A stretch of 35,078 nt of DNA from a virus: positions 1 through 35,078 of the IMG/VR virus record IMGVR_UViG_3300006922_000078, one strand, 5' to 3'. The position numbers were made by a program, and so were the translations under genes. Under the pieces are notes generated by a model. That model was not told where the DNA came from. It did no database searches and saw nothing but the letters and a program-made list of their open reading frames with translations. Shown here piece after piece: positions 30,800-35,078 of the stretch (position 1 is its first letter; each line of letters opens with the position of its first letter).

Positions 30800-31355
30800 C
30801 ATGATACTGGCTGCCGATGAGATTGGCGGTATCGGATTCAAAAACGGCCTACCCTGGCCAAAACTCAAAGAAGATTTAAACTGGTTTAGACAATTGACTG
30901 AAGAAAATGTAATAGTCATGGGTTCTACAACTTGGAAAAGTCTTGGTGTTCATGCACCATTAAAGCATAGACATAACTATGTAATCAGTTCTGCTCACAA
31001 CAAAGACGATTTTCCTGGTTGTTTTGCTACTCGAAATCCAAAGATAGATTCGATAGAAGTAATTCTCAAAGCATTAGATTTTGCATATCCAGAACAAGAT
31101 ATATTTGTTATTGGTGGTAAAACTTTGTATGATGAAGCATATCAATATTGTGATGCTATATTTTTAACTAGAGTACACGACAAATATCTCTCAGATACTA
31201 AAGTTAATATAGAAAAATACACTGATGATTTTGTATTACTCAATCAAATGTATAGTCAAGGCAATCAGCATACTCCAGATATAACGTTTGAAACTTATTT
31301 AAGAGCGGGTGGAGAAAGTGATGAAAACGAATGGGATGATGACATACCATTCTAA
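30792..31355 (+). CDS. frd: Dihydrofolate reductase with SSB-like acidic tip
   Basis: 187 aa. It reduces dihydrofolate to tetrahydrofolate with NADPH, needed for dTMP synthesis. Motifs: MILAADEIGGIGFKNGLPWPKLKEDLNWFRQLT (substrate region), VIVMGSTTWKSL (NADPH site), DIFVIGGKTLYDEA. T4 encodes a DHFR (frd) in its dNTP-synthesis complex. Unusual: the C-terminus is GGESDENEWDDDIPF. The last six residues equal the bacterial SSB C-terminal tip (DDDIPF). The start could be ATG 30792 or Met4 (30801); neither has a strong site, and it overlaps the upstream gene. No thymidylate synthase is in the window. Confidence 0.93.
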   Translation: MINMILAADEIGGIGFKNGLPWPKLKEDLNWFRQLTEENVIVMGSTTWKSLGVHAPLKHRHNYVISSAHNKDDFPGCFATRNPKIDSIEVILKALDFAYPEQDIFVIGGKTLYDEAYQYCDAIFLTRVHDKYLSDTKVNIEKYTDDFVLLNQMYSQGNQHTPDITFETYLRAGGESDENEWDDDIPF

Positions 31356-31356
31356 A

Positions 31357-31367
31357 TTAGATAAATA
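31357..31367 (+). promoter_or_regulatory. T4-type late promoter
   Basis: TTAGATAAATA; 44 bases before ATG 31412. Confidence 0.6.
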
Positions 31368-31411
31368 AGTATAGTAATTACTATAAACTTAAAACACCGG
31401 AGTTAAATATT

Positions 31412-31723
31412 ATGATAAAAGAAACTACTATTCTTACTGGAACAGCGAATATGGCCATGGAATATGATTCAGTAGACCACTTCTTTACTGAAAATGGACT
31501 TGCTGATTGGAGAGCGGCTGAACTAAAGTTGTTTACAGATGCTGGCTTTGATGTCAATGACCCTGCTAAACAGCAATGTCAACTAAGTGAAGATAAAACA
31601 AAAGTAATCATTACAGTTGCTTATGAAGACCAAGCAGAGAAAGATGCTATTATGGCTAATGCTTCTACTGGAGATGCTCCAGCAAGCCTTCATCACGAAT
31701 TAAGTGAAACTCACTTATTCTAA
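31412..31723 (+). CDS. Small acidic hypothetical protein
   Basis: 103 aa: N-terminal KETTILTGTANMAMEYDSVDHFFTENGLADWRAAEL, then a beta-rich KTKVIITVAYEDQAEKDAIM and a tail with HHELSETHLF. Under a late promoter, so possibly structural. It converges with the minus-strand operon and the two reading frames overlap by 9 bases, with no terminator between. Family not recognised. Confidence 0.65.
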   Translation: MIKETTILTGTANMAMEYDSVDHFFTENGLADWRAAELKLFTDAGFDVNDPAKQQCQLSEDKTKVIITVAYEDQAEKDAIMANASTGDAPASLHHELSETHLF

Positions 31724-32323
31724 ATCGAATTCTAATTGATTTTCAGTTCTACCGTCTTCTATAGGCGGTAGGCAAAACACCATATGAAATCTTAAATGTC
31801 TACCGGCATTAATTGCGGTATGCATCTTCGTTGTGTCAACATGATACGTAATTCCCTCACGTAACTTTTCTATCTTCTCATCTATAATCATAAAACAATT
31901 TTCATTTGCTACTAATGGTAGATGAATTCTAGGTGTTTGGTCATAATGATATGTCAGACATGTTTTCCAGTTCATCATCATATATCTACCACGAACTGCA
32001 CCATATTTTTCATTAAAGATATTGATAACTTCTTCTGTATATGTTCCTTTTAGAAAATCACAAACTTCTGTAAAGTCTTTTTCTTCTAAAATAACATCAC
32101 GTTTCTTTGGTTTTGAATTAGGGTCACTAGCATCGTGATTGTCCCAGTCAACCTGAAGACTAAGTGTGCCTGATAAAGGTTGCTTATCTACAGGAGTTCC
32201 AGGAATAGTTTGAATTGACATCTGACCATTGTTAGAAATAAGAAACTGGTCAACGTTCAAATCATACATCTCCTTTCGAAGTCTATCGTAATCAATGTCT
32301 ATGTTTATTTCAGTAACGTTCAT
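31715..32323 (-). CDS. Aspartyl/asparaginyl hydroxylase-like 2OG-Fe(II) oxygenase
   Basis: 202 aa. The C-terminal half has the pattern of PF05118-type 2-oxoglutarate dioxygenases: YHYDQTPRIHLPLVANENCFMI (His of R-x-H-x-P-L as a candidate Fe ligand), GITYHVDTTKMHTAINAG (Asp...His-x-x-x-Asn, second ligand) and LRFHMVFCL with the arginine expected to bind 2-oxoglutarate. Such enzymes hydroxylate Asp/Asn or small molecules. AAGGA precedes the ATG. Last gene of the minus-strand operon, after a PLP-dependent enzyme. Fold assignment good, target unknown. Confidence 0.8.
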   Translation of the reverse strand: MNVTEINIDIDYDRLRKEMYDLNVDQFLISNNGQMSIQTIPGTPVDKQPLSGTLSLQVDWDNHDASDPNSKPKKRDVILEEKDFTEVCDFLKGTYTEEVINIFNEKYGAVRGRYMMMNWKTCLTYHYDQTPRIHLPLVANENCFMIIDEKIEKLREGITYHVDTTKMHTAINAGRHLRFHMVFCLPPIEDGRTENQLEFDLE

Positions 32324-32327
32324 ATCT

Positions 32328-33176
32328 TTATTCCTTATCTAACTCTGCTTGTATGCCAGATTGTATTTCATCTGTTATACAAATCTTGTTTCCATTCTCA
32401 TCAAGGACCCACATCCATATTTCTAATGCTGTATATCCTGGATGGTTATTTACATATTGTTCTTGTATCATCTTTGCTGGTGCAGTCACATATAATGGTC
32501 CAAACTTTGGTAAGATTGCATTTGCAACTGTTACTGCATTGATATTATAGTAGTTGTAGTTCATTAGTTTACTTATAGGAATAGTTAAACTTGGTGCTAA
32601 ATCATTACCAAAAATTATTCCCGCTCTTATTCCACCTAGTAGAAAAGTTTTACTAAGACTGAAAGCAACACAATCAATCTCTGGTTCGTAGACTGACATC
32701 GTTTCTAAAGACGTTCCATAGAACGCACAGTCTAAGAATATCTTACTATTTGTTTGTTCGCACTTCGTTTTTAGTTCTGAAAACCAAGTTGAAATACTAC
32801 CAGAATGATTGGGTTGACTGACGATGATGTAACTATTTTCTTCTATCGTGTCTAGGTCCGTATGGTGGATACACTCAGAGGTATATGGAGACAATAATGT
32901 ATTATAAAACTTATAATCATCTTCAAAGTAATAAAACTTATTAACAGTCTTTGACCTATAAGCAACTTGATTGACTATTGCATCGTGTATTCCATTTGAT
33001 ACAGCCCATTGAGAGAACTCATTTGTTCCACGGAAACGAGATGTCCAGTTAATCCAATTAGAATAGTAATCATCTAATTCATCTGCTGAACCTTTGTTCT
33101 TTATGTGTAGACTGTCCAATACTTTTCGAACTTGTGTTGGACAAAAACTATGAACTGCTTCTTCTGGTGATTTCAT
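32328..33176 (-). CDS. PLP-dependent aminotransferase-like protein
   Basis: 282 aa from ATG 33176, which overlaps the preceding stop (ATGA). A longer frame from TTG 33242 would run through the membrane-peptide gene. Motifs of fold-type I PLP enzymes: IVSQPNHSGSISTW, IFLDCAFYGTS (Asp pairing with the pyridine nitrogen) and DCVAFSLSKTFLLGGIRAGIIFG, with the Schiff-base Lys in S-L-S-K-T. It is shorter than typical aminotransferases (350-420 aa), lacking part of the C-terminal domain, so it may use a partner or act in a reduced role. Possible lyase or aminotransferase; the substrate is not identifiable. Confidence 0.75.
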   Translation of the reverse strand: MKSPEEAVHSFCPTQVRKVLDSLHIKNKGSADELDDYYSNWINWTSRFRGTNEFSQWAVSNGIHDAIVNQVAYRSKTVNKFYYFEDDYKFYNTLLSPYTSECIHHTDLDTIEENSYIIVSQPNHSGSISTWFSELKTKCEQTNSKIFLDCAFYGTSLETMSVYEPEIDCVAFSLSKTFLLGGIRAGIIFGNDLAPSLTIPISKLMNYNYYNINAVTVANAILPKFGPLYVTAPAKMIQEQYVNNHPGYTALEIWMWVLDENGNKICITDEIQSGIQAELDKE

Positions 33177-33277
33177 TTCTTTTCTTTCAATACTAGCATT
33201 GTTAATAATATACCTACGGACAATCCTACTGCAAACCCACAAAGAGTGTACATCATAATGAACAACTTAATAGTCAC
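33173..33277 (-). CDS. Tiny single-helix membrane peptide
   Basis: 34 aa from GTG 33277, which overlaps the bL33 stop (GTGA); its TGA overlaps the PLP-enzyme ATG (ATGA). Sequence [18 protein letters not shown] then [16 protein letters not shown]: one hydrophobic helix and a KEKK end. Met8 (33256) is an alternative start. The frame between two exact overlaps supports a real gene. Function unknown; compare the similar 31-aa peptide at 15886. Confidence 0.55.
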   Translation of the reverse strand: MTIKLFIMMYTLCGFAVGLSVGILLTMLVLKEKK

Positions 33278-33429
33278 TTCTTAATTTTCTGTTCAGTATA
33301 CTTACAATGTTTACGAATATATGGGTCATACATATTCAACGTCATCTTTTCTGGATGTAGTCTTTTATTTTTATGTCTTGTATAAAAATGTGCTGACTCT
33401 GTTGATTGCATTCTTATTTTTTCTCGCAT
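33274..33429 (-). CDS. rpmG: Ribosomal protein bL33
   Basis: 51 aa. It reads [20 protein letters not shown]..., [31 protein letters not shown], which follows E. coli bL33 (IREKIKLVSS..GHFYTTTKNKR..PEKLELKKFDPVVRQHV.YKEAKIK) nearly position by position. bL33 sits near the E site of the large subunit. It is the zinc-free type (no CxxC pairs), as in proteobacteria. AAGGA lies 6 bases before the ATG, and the stop overlaps the next gene, so it is part of a translated operon. Probably incorporated into host ribosomes during infection; inference. Ribosomal proteins in phages are known (bS21, bL12 and others). Confidence 0.9.
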   Translation of the reverse strand: MREKIRMQSTESAHFYTRHKNKRLHPEKMTLNMYDPYIRKHCKYTEQKIKK

Positions 33430-33438
33430 AGTTTCCTT

Positions 33439-33813
33439 CTATTTCAATTTTCCACTTTCACGTAGTTCGGAGCGAATATTAGTTGCACTGATATTGTGTA
33501 TCTTTTCGCCTAGATTGTGTTCTGTGAACGTATATCCCACATCTCTGCCATAACTAATGTCTATGATGTTTGGTACTTCTACAACTACATAATCGTACTT
33601 ATTTTTAAATCCTTGCTCATGTAAGTGACTGACAATACTACTTTTGACACTTTCTATATCAAATGGATTGTCATCTATACCACTTACGTCACGTATCATA
33701 ATACATACTTGTCTTGTCTTTCTGTATGCTTTTTTAAACAACTCTGTGTGTCCGTCATGCCAAGGTTGCCATCTACCCAACAATTGTACTGTTGGTTTTT
33801 TCCAATCGAACAT
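33439..33813 (-). CDS. HxGH-type nucleotidylyltransferase (NMNAT/cytidylyltransferase fold)
   Basis: 124 aa. LLGRWQPWHDGHTELFKKA contains the HxGH motif (HDGH) and ISATNIR fits the ISxTxxR motif of this superfamily, which adenylylates or cytidylylates phosphates (NMN, phosphopantetheine, glycerol-3-phosphate). The length is minimal for the family (typical 130-170 aa). It lies upstream of bL33 in the minus-strand operon. It could act in NAD or phospholipid-head metabolism; the substrate cannot be told. The 5' region is A/G-rich (AGAGAGAAAGAAAG), so ribosome loading is plausible. Confidence 0.85.
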   Translation of the reverse strand: MFDWKKPTVQLLGRWQPWHDGHTELFKKAYRKTRQVCIMIRDVSGIDDNPFDIESVKSSIVSHLHEQGFKNKYDYVVVEVPNIIDISYGRDVGYTFTEHNLGEKIHNISATNIRSELRESGKLK

Positions 33814-33830
33814 TTTTCTTTCTTTCTCTC

Positions 33831-33944
33831 TTATCTTCTACGAATAGCATCATGGAATTTAACCATTTTTTCTAATGCTTCTATTCGTTTGGTTAATTGT
33901 TTAATTTCCTCTAACAATTCTTCAATAGTTCTCTCAACATTCAT
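33831..33944 (-). CDS. Short coiled-coil peptide
   Basis: 37 aa: MNVERTIEELLEEIKQLTKRIEALEKMVKFHDAIRRR. A clear heptad pattern of Leu/Ile predicts a coiled coil. It begins three bases after the upstream gene's stop; the ribosome site is weak, so translation may depend on coupling. Unknown function. Confidence 0.5.
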   Translation of the reverse strand: MNVERTIEELLEEIKQLTKRIEALEKMVKFHDAIRRR

Positions 33945-33947
33945 ATT

Positions 33948-34202
33948 TTATTTTTTAGTTGTCAATTTCTTCTTCTTTTCAGTCTTTGCATTCTTAGGAG
34001 CCTTGGGTTGCACCTCCTTAATAGGCTTCTTTTTAACTGGCTTCTCAGCCGTGATTGCTTTTTCTATACTCTTATTTATTTTTTTACCTTTACCGCTTAG
34101 GTATTTCGGCGCTTCTTTATCACCTTTATATGTAGCCGGGTCTACTCCTTTGCCAAAGAATAGTTCTGTTAAAGTTGGCCACTCACTTATTGGTTTCCAC
34201 AT
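33948..34202 (-). CDS. Small lysine-rich protein
   Basis: 84 aa. It starts MWKPISEWPTLTELFFGKGVDPATYKGDKEAPKYLSGKGKK and ends in a Lys/Pro-rich, probably disordered tail (KPVKKKPIKEVQPKAPKNAKTEKKKK). It probably binds nucleic acid or negatively charged surfaces. Ribosome site AAGGAGAA lies before the ATG. Between the radical SAM gene and the coiled-coil peptide. Family not recognised. Confidence 0.65.
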   Translation of the reverse strand: MWKPISEWPTLTELFFGKGVDPATYKGDKEAPKYLSGKGKKINKSIEKAITAEKPVKKKPIKEVQPKAPKNAKTEKKKKLTTKK

Positions 34203-34213
34203 TTCATTTCTCC

Positions 34214-35077
34214 TTATTTAAATGATATATCACCTGGATAAATTGGAACTGTTGCTCCAGGTTTTCGTTTTGGTATTTTACTATCTGCACTACTAACGCA
34301 ACTCTCACTAATACAAACTTTAGGGGCATCAAATAACTTGAACCCACTCTCTACATACCCAAGTGGCTCATCCGCACAACTGTACGAACGTTTGATACTA
34401 CCATCTGGCTCTCTAATAATGATACCTTTGAACCCACTCGTACATTCCCATCCTTTAAACTTATTAAAGTTAAAAGCATTGAAACGTTCTGCCTGGTCCA
34501 TGTACCATTTCTTTCCTTTACTGTCTTGAAATTCTACTTGCATTTGGTGTGGCACTGACTTGTCATCACCATTTATCGCATCCATTTTCCACATACTACC
34601 TGATTTAGGTTTTGGTCTTACTACTTTTATGCCAGTTTCTTTCTGTAATTCTCTGGTATAATCACGTTGTGGCATGCCATTACGCATTGTCTTTAATTGT
34701 TCATCTGTATAACCATGTACTACGAAAGATGCAGTTGGGTCACTCTGAGGTTTTAATGTAACATTTATGCCACGATTGTGAAAGTATAATGCTCTTTCCC
34801 AGTCCCGGTCAAACCATTCAGGAACAAGAACCATGTTGATTGTTACATGTACATCATGTTCCATACAGTACAATAACTTATCAGCAAACTCCTCTTCTTT
34901 CGCATACTCGCTGTGAAAAGATGCTGTAATACTTGCACGGTGCATTTTTGCAACAGTTTCGCAGTATGTTTTATGCCACTTCATATTACGTGACATATTA
35001 GTTGTCATATGAACAGAAGTATAATTAGTATTATCCACATCTCCAGCGAGGTGATTGAGGATGTCCAAATAGCCAGG
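34214..35077 (-). CDS. Radical SAM/SPASM-like protein (5' partial)
   Basis: At least 284 aa visible; the frame stays open to the right edge of the window, so the N-terminus, expected to hold the CxxxCxxC cluster, lies outside. The visible start (PGYLDILNHLAGDVDN...VHMTTNMSRN) resembles the part of radical SAM enzymes after the GGEP motif. SFHSEYAKEEEFADKLLYCMEHDVHVTINMVLVPEW fits the barrel. The C-terminus has a cysteine series (CTSGF..., SYSCADEPLGY, KVCISESCVSS) like the auxiliary cluster of SPASM/twitch domains. Probably a peptide- or cofactor-modifying enzyme; substrate unknown. Confidence 0.8.
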   Translation of the reverse strand, partial: PGYLDILNHLAGDVDNTNYTSVHMTTNMSRNMKWHKTYCETVAKMHRASITASFHSEYAKEEEFADKLLYCMEHDVHVTINMVLVPEWFDRDWERALYFHNRGINVTLKPQSDPTASFVVHGYTDEQLKTMRNGMPQRDYTRELQKETGIKVVRPKPKSGSMWKMDAINGDDKSVPHQMQVEFQDSKGKKWYMDQAERFNAFNFNKFKGWECTSGFKGIIIREPDGSIKRSYSCADEPLGYVESGFKLFDAPKVCISESCVSSADSKIPKRKPGATVPIYPGDISFK

Positions 35078-35078
35078 A

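Noticed and set aside
33177-33242. TTG-started extension of the PLP enzyme
   Set aside because: Overlaps the membrane-peptide frame; ATG 33176 gives an exact ATGA overlap.
33625-34221. 198-aa plus-strand ORF rich in Phe/Leu, seeming to be a membrane protein
   Set aside because: It is the antisense of the lysine-rich, coiled-coil and nucleotidylyltransferase genes; AAA/AAG codons read backward give Phe/Leu. No ribosome site or family match.
1-35078. tRNA genes, CRISPR arrays, insertion sequences
   Set aside because: Intergenic gaps are all under about 130 bases; I saw no cloverleaf with GGTTCGA-type arm, no regular short repeats with spacers, and no transposase or terminal repeats.

Overview
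The window looks like part of the genome of a T4-like (myovirus-type) phage of marine bacteria. It is AT-rich and almost wall-to-wall genes, many joined by 1-14 base stop/start overlaps. It carries the T4-type replication set: DsbA-like protein, family B DNA polymerase gp43, sliding clamp gp45 and RNase H. T4-type late-promoter motifs ((T/G)ATAAATA) sit beside strong sigma70-like promoters. Many hypothetical genes resemble what I recall from cyanomyoviruses and pelagiphages. No photosynthesis gene is visible. A phage-borne ribosomal protein bL33 is of the zinc-free, proteobacterial type, so I lean towards a marine proteobacterial host (SAR11-like or similar) over a cyanobacterium. The host is an inference.

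Layout. (1) 1-7.5 kb, plus strand: large modular proteins with short N-termini resembling T4 capsid-targeting sequences, including a nucleotidyltransferase-fold protein and a protein ending in an RMF-like segment, plus one radical SAM enzyme. (2) 7.5-18.1 kb: dsbA, gene 43, gene 45, a DUF465-like peptide, adenine phosphoribosyltransferase, a DUF2452-like protein, S-adenosylmethionine synthetase, RNase H, a phosphomannomutase-type HAD phosphatase and several small unknowns. (3) 18.1-27.9 kb: a MoxR AAA+ ATPase and its likely partner, a metallopeptidase-like/VWA protein. They are separated by a compact four-gene biosynthetic operon (acyl/aryl-AMP ligase, flavin-dependent halogenase, GNAT-like acyltransferase, beta-ketoacyl synthase) and two unknown genes. 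(4) 27.9-31.7 kb: FkbM-type methyltransferase, HNH nuclease, conserved phage unknowns, dihydrofolate reductase. (5) 31.7-35.1 kb, minus strand: radical SAM/SPASM-like protein, basic protein, coiled-coil peptide, HxGH nucleotidylyltransferase, bL33, a one-helix membrane peptide, a PLP-dependent enzyme and a 2-oxoglutarate/Fe(II) hydroxylase-like protein.

How it works together. MetK could supply SAM for the two radical SAM proteins and the methyltransferase. Apt and DHFR fit nucleotide supply for replication. The most unusual feature is the ligase-halogenase-GNAT-ketosynthase operon (19.7-24.6 kb). It has its own promoter, preceded by a possibly folded RNA and a terminator, and looks like a phage-borne small-molecule or lipid-tailoring pathway with all recognisable catalytic residues intact. 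Other unusual points are: the bL33 gene; a DHFR ending in an SSB-like acidic tip (DDDIPF); a promoter/leader cassette duplicated upstream of dsbA and of the methyltransferase; and a polymerase-like C-terminal tail on that methyltransferase.
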